Source: Bacillota bacterium (GTDB lineage: Bacteria > Bacillota > Clostridia > Clostridiales > Clostridiaceae). Taken from it: a stretch of 33,954 nucleotides of DNA. The DNA is taken from assembly GCA_023451395.1 (NCBI GenBank), contig JAEXZL010000127.1, forward strand, positions 1-33,954. Direction: 5' to 3'. Positions 6,710-15,749 of this stretch are shown here, piece after piece. Each line of letters begins with the position of its first letter. Positions within the stretch are counted from its first letter, which is position 1. The position numbers were made by a program, and so were the translations under genes. The notes below the pieces were generated by a model that worked only from the letters and a program-made list of their open reading frames with translations, was not told where the DNA came from and did no database searches.

Positions 6710-9700
6710 ATGTACAGAAAAAAGAAACGATTAATATCCTTTTTAATCAGCTTATCTATGTTTCTTTGTCTTTTTAGTGGCTTTAGGGGGCATAAAGCAG
6801 CTGCAGAGGTCTTTGACCCTATTTCCCAGGAACTAGTTACCCAAAGCGGAGCTAAGACTATTCCGGAGGTTAATATTTTGACTAGCGGAGAGGCTACAGT
6901 AATAGGACAAGTAGCTTATAAGTACGGCAGTTCAGGAAAATTGGACACAATTATACTCCAGGATGTTATTGACGGAGAAATTGTGGGCTATCAGATTTAT
7001 GATAGTTCTAAGGTATCAGTGCTTAATATTGGGGATGTAGTTACTATAAAGGGAACCGCAGGTGCCTTTGGGGGAGTTCCTCAGATTTCAAAGGTGTCAG
7101 AAATTAAGGTTCTTGATACGGAAAAAGCCTTTGAGCCTCAGGAGTTAACCCTCAGTGAGTTAAAGTCTCAGGGCAATAAGTATCTTTCTGAATATGTAAA
7201 AATTAAAGGGGTAACCTTAGGAGAGTATGTTAATGGAAAGGGTACGCCTATAACACAGGGATCAGAAAGTATAGAAATTTTTAAAGCAGCAGTTTACCCA
7301 GAAGAGCTTACTGAAGGCTCTAAGGCAGATATCCTTGCTGCCTTTTCTAAGTTTAACAGTACCTATCAGCTAAGAAATGGTGCAGCTTCTGATTATATTA
7401 AGGCAGTAGAAGAGGAAAAATACGATGAAAGCATAACTGCTTCTTTAGCCAAATGGGCTGGCACAAAAGCTCCAACGGGATTGTTAATAGTACATGGTGA
7501 TAAGGATAATGCAAATGATTACTTAGATGAGAGTGTAGAGCTGAGCTTATATAAAAATGGCAGTGGTCAAATACCGCCAGTAGTAGCTACATCTTTAGGC
7601 GGTGCAGGACTAATTAAAGGAAGCTATTATCAACTTAAACTTACCACGGCTCTCTATGGAAATCTCAAGTTTTCCTTTTCACTTAGAGGTTCTAAGACAG
7701 GTCCTAAGAACTTTAAGATATTATATAGTACCGATGGAACAAACTTTATAGAGCTTGATAAAATATACTCTATTGATAAAGATGGTACTTATTATCCTTT
7801 CTCAGTAGAAATGCCAAAGGAAGTGAATAATAAGGAGAATATATATATACGTCTGCAAGTAGCAGATGATAAATCCATTAATGATGGGACTATACAAAGT
7901 GCAGGAACCAATTATTTTAGAGAAATAGAGATTACCGCTAATCCTATAATATCGAATGATATAGCAAAAGCTCCAAAGCTTACACCAGAGGCAGGAGAGG
8001 TGCTTTTAGGTCAGGAAATTACCATGACCACAGATACCAAAGGAGCAGCAATTAAATATAGCTTTGATGGTATAAGCTTTTCAACCTATGATGAAGCTAA
8101 TAAGCCTAAGCTCTTAAGCCTTCCAGCTGTGATAACAGCCTATGCTTCTAAGGGTGGAATGAAGGATAGTGTAAAGGTAACCTATGGCTATACTCAAAGT
8201 CAGGTGGAAGTGGTTAATGCAACCCCTAACGGAGGAGCTGTAGCTATTAATAGTAAGGTTACTTTAAGCTGCAGTACTGAAGGGGCTAAAATTAAGTACT
8301 CCTTAGATAAGGGGATTACTTGGCTTGACTATAATGAAGAAACAAAACTGGTTCTTTCAGAGCTTCCCATTACTGTGCTAGCTAAGGGAATAAAGGAAGG
8401 CTACAAGGATAGCGAGCTTAAGGAACTAAGCTTTACAAAGAAGCTTAAGAATAAATATGATATTTATTTTGGACAGCTTCATTCCCACACAACCTTCTCT
8501 GATGGAGCAGGAACACCGGAGGAAGCCTTCATATATGCTTCCAGCAAGGCTGAACAAATTGACTTTTTAGCAGTTACTGATCACTCTAACTCCTTTGACA
8601 ATGCAGATAAGGCTACTCTTAAAGATGGTTCTGTGAGCAATGAATGGCGTGAAGGTCATAGTCTTGCTGATAAATATACCTCAGATAAATTTGTAGGAAT
8701 TTATGCCTATGAAATGACCTGGTCAAATGGTACTGGCCATATGAATACCTACAATACTGGTGGCTTCCAAAGCAGAACTCAACCGGATTATACAAGCTAT
8801 AACACCGGTCTTAAGAACTACTATGAGGCTTTAAAAAAGGAGACAAGCTCCATAACACAATTCAATCATCCAGGAACTACCTTTGGAGATTTTCAGGATT
8901 TTGGTCATTATGATGAAAAAATAGATAATCTTATTTCTCTTATTGAGGTGGGAAATGGTGAGGGTGAAGTAGGAAGCTCTGGATATTTCAGATCTCTTGA
9001 ATACTTTAATAGAGCTTTAGATAAAGGCTGGCATCTTGCACCAACTAATAATCAAGATAATCATAAGGGAAAGTGGGGAGATGCAAATACTGCAAGGACC
9101 GTTGCACTTATGGATAGCCTAGATAGAGAAAGTATTTATGATGCCATGAGAAATATGAGAGTCTATTCTACAGAGGACAATGATTTAGAAATTTACTATA
9201 CCCTAGATGATAATATTATGGGCTCTATTCTTGAAGAAGGTGCTGCAGGTAATACTGCAGATATTAAGGTGGATATTAAGGATCCTACTGATTCTTCAAT
9301 TGGTGAGGTACAGGTTATTGTTAACGGTGGTATGAAAATAGATAGTAAGGTGATTAATGAGAAGGAAGCATCATTAACCTTCACCATACCTGAAAACTAT
9401 TCTTATTACTATATTAAGGTCATACAAAAGGATGGCGATATAGCTGTAACGGCTCCTGTATGGGTTGGTAACGTTGAAGCAGCTGGTATATCAGATATAT
9501 CCACAGACACCACACTTCCTGTAAAAGGGGAAAAGGTGGATGTTGATCTTCAGCTCTTTAATAATGAGAATGAAGCTTTAGCTATTGACTCTATTGAATT
9601 TTCTATAGGGGATGAGATTATCCATAGAGTAGACTTAGAAAAAGCTGGTCTTAAGAATATTAAAGCAAAGGAAACTGGAAGCTATACCTTTGATTATCTA

Positions 9701-11488
9701 TATGATAAGGCAGGGAAGGTAGAAATAACTGCTACAGTGAAGGCTGTATTGAAAGGGGCTCAAAAGCAATATAAGGGTTCTCTAAAGCTAGAGTATGCAG
9801 TTCCGGAGATGGTTACTAACATTGTAATTGATGGTAGTCATTACAATGATTATGTAACAGGCTATTATGGCGGAAATATGGGGAATATCACAAAGCTAGC
9901 TTCAGGAAAATATGCTAAGGTTACCATAGTGAGAGATAAGTTCACGAAGGACACCCTTAAGGATGCGGATCTTTTAATAATATCAGCACCAGCAAGGAAG
10001 AAAGATAGCTCTAATACTGGGCCATATGATATCTCTCATTTTGAGGAGGATTTTATAGAGGTTGTAAAGAGCTATACCAACGGAGGTGGTGATGTGATTC
10101 TCTGCGGACTTGCAGATTATCAGGATACCGTTGATGGTCAGTCATCAATAGAGATTAATAAGCTTCTATCAGCTATAGGAGCTACCACTAGACTTAACAG
10201 CGATCAAATGCAGGATAATGTTAATAATGGTGGACAGACTTATAGACTTTATCTTACAGATATTAATTCCTCTTCACCTTATACAAAGGGCATAGTAGCA
10301 GATCAAAAATACAGTGCATATAGTGGTTCCTCTGTAATTCTAGATAGCGATGCTGTAGCTAAGGGTAAGGCTGAGTACTTAGTTAAAGGACATAGTACCA
10401 CCTTTACAGCAAATATGAAGAATTTTGGAGGTAATTATAAAGAAATAGAAAAAGGTAATGTTATTGCTCTTGCAAGAGAAAGTATAGAAAGTGGAAGTAA
10501 TGTTTTTGTTTCAGGAACTGTATTTATGTCTGATTTTGAAGTGTCTGCAGAATTAGATAATATATGGGACTTACCCTATAGCAATAAAAACATCATAGAA
10601 AATATTATTAATGATGTAAAAAAAGAATTACCTCTTAGTACAATAAATGAAGCAAGGCTTGGGAAAAAGGGAGAGGTTTTTGCAGTAGAAGGGATAGTTA
10701 CAGCTGGAACAGAAATAAAGGGAAATACCTTCTTTGATGCAATATATATTCAAGATGAAACTGCTGGAATAACCATATTCCCTTATGCAGAAGAAGGCCT
10801 GAAAGTAGGAGCTAAGGTTAAGGTAATAGGTTATGTTGATGAATATCAAGGAGATAAGGAGCTTCAGGTAATATCCCTAGAGGTTATAGATAACACAAAC
10901 CTTAAGCCTATAAGTCCATTAAAGCTTAGTGCTAAGGATGCAATGGACTATAATAAATATGGCGGAAGCCTAATAGAGGTTAAAGGAGAAGTAACTGAAG
11001 TTACCTTAAATGGAGAATCCGTGTCTCAGTTTAAGATTAAGGATGATAAGGGAGATATAGCTACAATATTTATAGATGGCTATATATTCTCAAAGAGCAC
11101 TGGCAAAAACACTTTATCGGAATTTGTTAAGGTTGGCAATGTTGTTTCTGCCGTAGGACTTTTATATAAGCACCCAGAAGGGAATTCTGAAATATCTGTG
11201 CCTTGCTTAAGAGTTAGGAATCTAGATGAAATCCTTCTTATTAAGGAAGCAGAAAATCCCGGTGAAAATCCTGGTGAGAATCCAGGAGAAAACCCAGGAG
11301 AGAATCCAGGAGAGAATCCAGATGGCGGAAACAATCCTCCAGGAAATAATGGGGGAAATAAACCACCAACCGGTGATAACAGTCCTGATACCGGTGATGA
11401 TTTCTCCCCAGCAGTAGCAGCAATGATGATTATGCTATCAGCTGGTACAATAACTATTCTTCTGAAAAAAAGAAAAAGGGCTGCATAA
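6710..11488 (+). CDS. cell-wall-anchored multidomain PHP phosphoesterase (CehA/McbA type) with OB-fold modules
   Basis: A 1592-residue surface protein. A basic signal peptide ends near AAA-E (residue 32). Order of parts: one or two OB-like domains (about 50-250) of the kind found in YhcR-like secreted nucleases; a beta-sandwich region; two chitobiase-like repeats (about 418-575, both with IKYS blocks); a PHP metallo-phosphoesterase (about 582-830) with H591-x-H593, D624-H625, H720 and H785 as metal ligands; a beta-sandwich (about 925-1030); a Rossmann/GATase-like segment (about 1036-1290); two further OB-like domains (about 1312-1510); five ENPG repeats; SPDTG (1558-1562), a hydrophobic stretch and a KKRKR tail. 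The end fits sortase anchoring of the (S/P)PxTG kind. The probable job is extracellular phosphodiester or nucleotide cleavage; the substrate is unknown. Confidence 0.85.
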   Translation: MYRKKKRLISFLISLSMFLCLFSGFRGHKAAAEVFDPISQELVTQSGAKTIPEVNILTSGEATVIGQVAYKYGSSGKLDTIILQDVIDGEIVGYQIYDSSKVSVLNIGDVVTIKGTAGAFGGVPQISKVSEIKVLDTEKAFEPQELTLSELKSQGNKYLSEYVKIKGVTLGEYVNGKGTPITQGSESIEIFKAAVYPEELTEGSKADILAAFSKFNSTYQLRNGAASDYIKAVEEEKYDESITASLAKWAGTKAPTGLLIVHGDKDNANDYLDESVELSLYKNGSGQIPPVVATSLGGAGLIKGSYYQLKLTTALYGNLKFSFSLRGSKTGPKNFKILYSTDGTNFIELDKIYSIDKDGTYYPFSVEMPKEVNNKENIYIRLQVADDKSINDGTIQSAGTNYFREIEITANPIISNDIAKAPKLTPEAGEVLLGQEITMTTDTKGAAIKYSFDGISFSTYDEANKPKLLSLPAVITAYASKGGMKDSVKVTYGYTQSQVEVVNATPNGGAVAINSKVTLSCSTEGAKIKYSLDKGITWLDYNEETKLVLSELPITVLAKGIKEGYKDSELKELSFTKKLKNKYDIYFGQLHSHTTFSDGAGTPEEAFIYASSKAEQIDFLAVTDHSNSFDNADKATLKDGSVSNEWREGHSLADKYTSDKFVGIYAYEMTWSNGTGHMNTYNTGGFQSRTQPDYTSYNTGLKNYYEALKKETSSITQFNHPGTTFGDFQDFGHYDEKIDNLISLIEVGNGEGEVGSSGYFRSLEYFNRALDKGWHLAPTNNQDNHKGKWGDANTARTVALMDSLDRESIYDAMRNMRVYSTEDNDLEIYYTLDDNIMGSILEEGAAGNTADIKVDIKDPTDSSIGEVQVIVNGGMKIDSKVINEKEASLTFTIPENYSYYYIKVIQKDGDIAVTAPVWVGNVEAAGISDISTDTTLPVKGEKVDVDLQLFNNENEALAIDSIEFSIGDEIIHRVDLEKAGLKNIKAKETGSYTFDYLYDKAGKVEITATVKAVLKGAQKQYKGSLKLEYAVPEMVTNIVIDGSHYNDYVTGYYGGNMGNITKLASGKYAKVTIVRDKFTKDTLKDADLLIISAPARKKDSSNTGPYDISHFEEDFIEVVKSYTNGGGDVILCGLADYQDTVDGQSSIEINKLLSAIGATTRLNSDQMQDNVNNGGQTYRLYLTDINSSSPYTKGIVADQKYSAYSGSSVILDSDAVAKGKAEYLVKGHSTTFTANMKNFGGNYKEIEKGNVIALARESIESGSNVFVSGTVFMSDFEVSAELDNIWDLPYSNKNIIENIINDVKKELPLSTINEARLGKKGEVFAVEGIVTAGTEIKGNTFFDAIYIQDETAGITIFPYAEEGLKVGAKVKVIGYVDEYQGDKELQVISLEVIDNTNLKPISPLKLSAKDAMDYNKYGGSLIEVKGEVTEVTLNGESVSQFKIKDDKGDIATIFIDGYIFSKSTGKNTLSEFVKVGNVVSAVGLLYKHPEGNSEISVPCLRVRNLDEILLIKEAENPGENPGENPGENPGENPGENPDGGNNPPGNNGGNKPPTGDNSPDTGDDFSPAVAAMMIMLSAGTITILLKKRKRAA
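11252..11326 (+). repeat. 12-bp tandem repeat encoding ENPG in the wall-spanning stalk
   Basis: Five in-frame copies of a GAR-AAY-CCN-GGN unit (11252-11311) and a sixth partial copy encode ENPG x5 then ENPD. Third-position changes between copies show the array is not brand new. It lies between the last OB-like domain and the SPDTG anchor and probably forms an extended linker through the peptidoglycan. Confidence 0.9.
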
Positions 11489-11500
11489 ATAAATTTAGAT

Positions 11501-11531
11501 AAAGGAGAGGCTTAAATAAAGCCTCTCCTTT
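11501..11531. terminator. bidirectional terminator between convergent genes
   Basis: Perfect 13-bp arms AAAGGAGAGGCTT (11501-11513) and AAGCCTCTCCTTT (11519-11531) surround a 5-nt loop. The A-rich and T-rich flanks let it serve the surface protein gene and the convergent minus-strand gene that ends at 11551. Confidence 0.88.
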
Positions 11532-11550
11532 TAATGTTTATTCTGGAAAA

Positions 11551-12072
11551 TCAATTCCCAGAGATAAACTTATTCCTGGTGTTTAGATATTCCTCAATAT
11601 CCTCGTCCCTTAAATCAGGGAAGTTTTCCTTGATTCCTCGATAAAGGACAGCTTTGTAGGGCTCCCCAGGCTCCTTAAGGGGTCTTAAGGAGGAGTTGGA
11701 TATAGTTATGGCCTTGTAGCCTTCTATTGTTGGAAGCTCTCGTGCTTCATTATACCAGATAGAGCTTTTGCCTTCCTGCTCATGAACATGTTCAAATTGC
11801 TCTCGGGTTATAAGGTAAGCAACTCCCAGTGCCATGCCTGGTGTAGAATAATCTAGAAAGGATACTCCACCACCCCAGGAACTGCTGGAGTTACCAAAAT
11901 ACATGCTATAAGGGATTTTTACAGCTTTTACTGCCTTAGGCTCTGAGGTATCTCTGCAGGGTATATAGGAGTTCCCATTAAAGCTGCAATATCCTCCCTT
12001 GATGTAGTAAAGGAATCTTTCATAAAGCATGTTTGAACCATAGCTTACATAATATATATAATCCTTAAGCAA
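11551..12072 (-). CDS. gamma-glutamylcyclotransferase-fold (GGCT/AIG2-like) protein
   Basis: About 173 residues. The N-terminal YVSYGSNM is the hallmark loop of the GGCT fold, whose members cleave or rearrange gamma-glutamyl compounds, though many have unknown substrates. Later blocks include GVAYLITREQFEHV (about 90-103) and a conserved-looking YKA region. The longer in-frame ATG at 12087 overlaps GGAGGTG. That sequence is better read as the ribosome site for a TTG six nucleotides downstream (12072), giving a product starting MLKDYIYYVSYGSNM. The gene is convergent with the surface protein gene and divergent from the AEC transporter. Fold assignment is firm, reaction is not. Confidence 0.72.
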   Translation of the reverse strand: MLKDYIYYVSYGSNMLYERFLYYIKGGYCSFNGNSYIPCRDTSEPKAVKAVKIPYSMYFGNSSSSWGGGVSFLDYSTPGMALGVAYLITREQFEHVHEQEGKSSIWYNEARELPTIEGYKAITISNSSLRPLKEPGEPYKAVLYRGIKENFPDLRDEDIEEYLNTRNKFISGN

Positions 12073-12243
12073 AACACACACCTCCATTAATTCTTAAATA
12101 ATAAGAAAGAGATAAGCTATATCTTATTATTTACTTTTAAATGAATATAATCCTCTTTTTTATTCAACTATGTAGTTTACATATTTATATTATATAATAT
12201 AGATATAGGTAAAAATTAATTTATTTTATTGATAAGGAGATTT

Positions 12244-13167
12244 ATGGATAATAAAGCTGTTGTATATGAAATGGTAGTACTTTTTATACTTATGGCCGCA
12301 GGCTATGGCTGTTTTAATTTTAAACTCCTGGATTTAGATATGAATAAAAAGCTTTCAAAGCTAGTGCTTTATTTAACTTCACCTTCTCTGATATTAGCTT
12401 CTGTATCACAGGGAATGAATGGAGATAAGAAAAGTGTATATTATATTATTATAATAGCCGCAGCCATGTATCTTATATTGCCACTAATTGCGATAATTAT
12501 AAATAAGCTTTTGTTTATAAAAAAAGAACAAAAAAATATCTATAGTTTTATGACTATATTTTCTAATATTGGATTTATGGGCTATCCTGTAGTTTCAGTG
12601 ATATTTGGACAAGATGCAGTTTTTTATGCATCTATATTTAATCTCATGTTTAATATTTGTTTGTATTCCTATGGGGTGCATATTTTTACTAGGAGTAAGG
12701 ACACAAAGACAAAGCTTCAGTTAAAAGGTCTAATAAATCCTGGAATAATAGCAGCAATAGCAGCACTTATAATTTTCTTGTTAGAGCTTAAAATGCCTTA
12801 TATTTTAAGTAGAAGCTTTACTTTAATAGGTGGTATCACAACACCTATGGCAATGATTATAATCGGATCTACTTTGGCATCTATGCCTATTAATAGGATA
12901 TTTAATGATGGAAAAATTTACATTTATACTCTGGTAAGACAGATTTTTGTTCCATTTATTTTATGGATAGTATTAAAAAGTATTGGTTTTGATAGCTTTG
13001 TACTAAGCTTGACTTTGATTGTTTCTGCAATGCCTGTGGGGATAACTGCTGTGATGTTTGCCAATGAGTATGGAGAGGATGCAGAGCTTGCAGCGAGGGG
13101 AATATTTATAACAACTCTTGCTTCCTTCATTACAATACCTTTAATAACTCTTTTCTTAAAAATATGA
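12244..13167 (+). CDS. AEC-family (auxin efflux carrier-like) permease
   Basis: A polytopic inner-membrane protein of about 307 residues with ten hydrophobic segments in the 5+5 arrangement typical of AEC carriers. Family-like features are the early KLSKLVLYLTSPSLI block after the first helix, the FSNIGFMGYPV motif in the middle and SAMPVGITAVMFANEYG near the C-terminus. Bacterial members export or import organic acids such as malate; the substrate cannot be told here. ATG 12244 is preferred over TTG 12229 because AAGGAG lies just before it. It has no partner gene, and no clear terminator separates it from the protease gene 107 nt downstream. Confidence 0.85.
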   Translation: MDNKAVVYEMVVLFILMAAGYGCFNFKLLDLDMNKKLSKLVLYLTSPSLILASVSQGMNGDKKSVYYIIIIAAAMYLILPLIAIIINKLLFIKKEQKNIYSFMTIFSNIGFMGYPVVSVIFGQDAVFYASIFNLMFNICLYSYGVHIFTRSKDTKTKLQLKGLINPGIIAAIAALIIFLLELKMPYILSRSFTLIGGITTPMAMIIIGSTLASMPINRIFNDGKIYIYTLVRQIFVPFILWIVLKSIGFDSFVLSLTLIVSAMPVGITAVMFANEYGEDAELAARGIFITTLASFITIPLITLFLKI

Positions 13168-13273
13168 GTATATTTATTTTTTTTCAAGGATTTATCAAGG
13201 GATGTTCAAATAGAATTCACTTAAGGGATTTATTATATAACCATAGTAAGAAGTTCTAAGGAGGAATGGAGCT

Positions 13274-14704
13274 ATGGATAGAGAAAAGGAATTTGAAAAA
13301 AACTTTGAAAGCATGGAAGAGGGCTATAGCATAAATAATAAAGATAACAAGGATAAAGAAACCATAAGTCATGAGGAGTTGCTTGCAGAAATAGAAGAGA
13401 ATACTTCTAAGGAAAACATAAATTCAGCAAAGGAAGAGGTATATAAAGAGGATGAAGGCATTCATGACAATAATACCAATGAGGAAATAAGGGATGAAGC
13501 TGAAGGCTCAGAAGAAACTGAAGTAAAGGATAATATCCCTAAAAGTAAGGAAGAAAAAAAGACTTCTAAGAAAAATAAAAAAGAGCCAGCCTATATCACA
13601 AGAAAATCTATGATAGCAGTAGTAGCTCTATGTGTAACCTTATCTACTGCCTTAGGCTTTGGAGGAGGCTATCTAGCTTCAGGCTTAAGGAAAGGGACTG
13701 TTTCATCTGGTAATTCTAATGTAGGCTATGAAACAGTTATAAAGACATCCACTGGTGGAACATCAGATACAGGAACCATGTCTGTAGTGGATATAACAAA
13801 TTCCGTTGCAAATTCCGTTGTGGAAATCACTACTGAGGTTACTACCAATACTATAAGAGGACAATATGTTTCTGAAGGAGCAGGAAGCGGAGTTATAATT
13901 TCTGAAAATGGTTATATTGTTACAAATAACCATGTAATTGAAGATTCCAGTAAGATAAATGTTAGACTTAAGGATGGAACTGTCCATGAGGCTACTTTAG
14001 TAGGAACGGATTCTAAGACTGACATTGCAGTTATTAAGATAGAAGCTAATAATCTTCAAGCTGCAGTATTGGGAGATTCTGATGCCCTTCAGGTGGGAGA
14101 ACTTGCAATAGCTATAGGTAATCCTCTAGGAGAGCTAGGAGGAACAGTAACTAGTGGAATAATAAGTGCCTTAGACAGGGAGATAAACTTAGATGGTCAA
14201 ACAATGAATCTTCTTCAGACAAATGCTGCAATTAATCCAGGAAACTCTGGTGGTGGCCTCTTTAATGGAAAAGGAGATTTAGTAGGAGTTGTTGTAGCAA
14301 AATCCTCTGGAAATGGAGTAGAAGGCTTAGGCTTTGCTATACCAATTAATGATGTGAAGAAGGTAGTTGAGGATTTAATCAATAATGGCTATGTTACTGG
14401 AAGAGTTGTTCTTGGAGTCTCTGTGGTTGAGGTATCAGACTCTCAAACTGCATTAATGTATAGAGTAAATAAATATGGAGTTTATGTAGCAGAGGTAAAT
14501 AGCGGCTCAAATGGCGAGAAAGCAGGACTTAAGGTTGGTGACTGCATACTTTCAATAAATGGAGATAACATCGAGACATATGAGGATTTATCAGGTATTT
14601 TAGGAAAGCACTCTGTAGGAGACACATTAAAAATTACTGTCTTAAGAGGAAATGAAAATGTAGAGCTTTCTGTAGTAGTTGCAGAAACAGCTTCTGCTTC
14701 CTAA
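13274..14704 (+). CDS. HtrA/DegP-family membrane-anchored serine protease
   Basis: 476 residues. A long, highly acidic cytoplasmic N-terminus (about 1-108) precedes a single transmembrane helix (about 112-135), a Gly/Ser/Thr linker, a trypsin-like domain (about 172-370) and one PDZ domain (about 378-472). The triad is His220 (TNNHVI), Asp250 (KTDIAV) and Ser325 (NPGNSGGG). It should degrade or process misfolded and secreted proteins on the outer face of the membrane. The acidic N-terminal extension is longer than in Bacillus HtrA and may be a regulatory tail. The TAAGGAGG ribosome site is 7 nt from the ATG. A terminator follows, so it is probably a single-gene unit. Confidence 0.93.
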   Translation: MDREKEFEKNFESMEEGYSINNKDNKDKETISHEELLAEIEENTSKENINSAKEEVYKEDEGIHDNNTNEEIRDEAEGSEETEVKDNIPKSKEEKKTSKKNKKEPAYITRKSMIAVVALCVTLSTALGFGGGYLASGLRKGTVSSGNSNVGYETVIKTSTGGTSDTGTMSVVDITNSVANSVVEITTEVTTNTIRGQYVSEGAGSGVIISENGYIVTNNHVIEDSSKINVRLKDGTVHEATLVGTDSKTDIAVIKIEANNLQAAVLGDSDALQVGELAIAIGNPLGELGGTVTSGIISALDREINLDGQTMNLLQTNAAINPGNSGGGLFNGKGDLVGVVVAKSSGNGVEGLGFAIPINDVKKVVEDLINNGYVTGRVVLGVSVVEVSDSQTALMYRVNKYGVYVAEVNSGSNGEKAGLKVGDCILSINGDNIETYEDLSGILGKHSVGDTLKITVLRGNENVELSVVVAETASAS

Positions 14705-14732
14705 TAAATTTATGGATATTAATATGAGATAG

Positions 14733-14759
14733 AAGGTCTGAGATTTCAGGCCTTTTTTT
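14733..14759 (+). terminator. terminator after the HtrA-like gene
   Basis: AAGGTCTGA (14733-14741) pairs with TCAGGCCTT (14746-14754, one G-U) around a 4-nt loop, followed by a run of T. Confidence 0.85.
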
Positions 14760-14842
14760 CATAGGAATAGTTCTGAAAGGGCAAGGGGATTATATATAGA
14801 GAATTATATTTAAGATTTTTATTATAGCAAGGAGATAAAAGT

Positions 14843-15631
14843 ATGGCTAAACTGGATAATAAGGTTGCATTAGTTACTTCAGGAAACAGGGGAATAGGTC
14901 TTCAATGTGTAAAAACCCTTTCAGAAAACGGAGCCTTGGTTTATATTGGAGCAAGACGAATGGATGCTGCAGAGGCTTTATGCAAGGAGCTCATAGCAGA
15001 GGGGCATAAGGTGAAGGCTGTATATTTTGATGCAAAAAAAAAGGATACATATATTCCTATGGTAGAAGAGGTCTTAAAAGAAGAGGGCAGATTGGACATA
15101 TTGGTTAATAACTATGGATCAACAGATTCTTCTAAAGATAAGGATTTGCTTCAGGGAGATACAGAAACCTTCTTTTATACTGTGGAGGATAATTTAAGCA
15201 GTGTGTATTTAACCTGTAAGGCTGCAATTCCTGCTATGATAAAGCAGGGCTCAGGAAGCATTGTTAATATCTCCTCTATTGGTGGAGCAGTTCCAGATGT
15301 ATCAAGGCTTGGGTACTGTGTTTCCAAAGGGGCAATAAATTATTTTACACAAAATATAGCAGTGCAGTATGGCAGTTATGGTATAAGATGCAATGCAGTG
15401 CTACCTGGACTCATTGGCACCGAGGCAGTAAAAAGTAATATGTCTTCGGAGTTTGTAAGTAATTTTTTAAGACATTTGCCTATTAAGAGAATCGGAAAGC
15501 CTGAGGATATTTCTAAGGCAGTGCTATTTCTAGCTAGCGAAGATTCTTCTTTTATTACTGGTGAGCTCATAGAGGTAGCTGGGGGATTTGGACTTCCCAC
15601 CCCAATATATGGGGATATTGCAAAGGAATAA
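14843..15631 (+). CDS. short-chain dehydrogenase, probable NADP-dependent 7alpha-hydroxysteroid dehydrogenase
   Basis: 262 residues, a classical SDR. The cofactor loop is TSGNRGIG (12-19), with Arg16 and Arg38, which fit NADP(H) recognition. The NNYG motif is at 89-92, and the catalytic residues are Ser145, Tyr158 and Lys162. From memory, the clostridial 7alpha-HSDH (Clostridium absonum type) has the same length, the same catalytic numbering, and near-identical blocks such as GSIVNISS, PDxSRxGY and RCNAVLPGLI. That enzyme oxidises the 7alpha-hydroxyl of bile acids. It stands alone between two terminators; no bai genes are visible. The alternative is another NADP-dependent SDR of unknown substrate. 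SDR family is certain, 7alpha-HSDH likely. Confidence 0.75.
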   Translation: MAKLDNKVALVTSGNRGIGLQCVKTLSENGALVYIGARRMDAAEALCKELIAEGHKVKAVYFDAKKKDTYIPMVEEVLKEEGRLDILVNNYGSTDSSKDKDLLQGDTETFFYTVEDNLSSVYLTCKAAIPAMIKQGSGSIVNISSIGGAVPDVSRLGYCVSKGAINYFTQNIAVQYGSYGIRCNAVLPGLIGTEAVKSNMSSEFVSNFLRHLPIKRIGKPEDISKAVLFLASEDSSFITGELIEVAGGFGLPTPIYGDIAKE

Positions 15632-15652
15632 ATTTAAAAATGTAAAAGAGGC

Positions 15653-15687
15653 ACTCCTTAGATATTTAATTTTCCTAAGGAGTTTTT
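15653..15687 (+). terminator. terminator after the SDR gene
   Basis: ACTCCTTAG (15653-15661) and CTAAGGAGT (15675-15683) are perfect inverted copies around an AT-rich loop, with T's following. Confidence 0.82.
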
Positions 15688-15749
15688 ATATGCTCAGCTT
15701 TTGTGATAGAATAATATAAGATAATTAATAACTGCACAGGAGAAATAAA

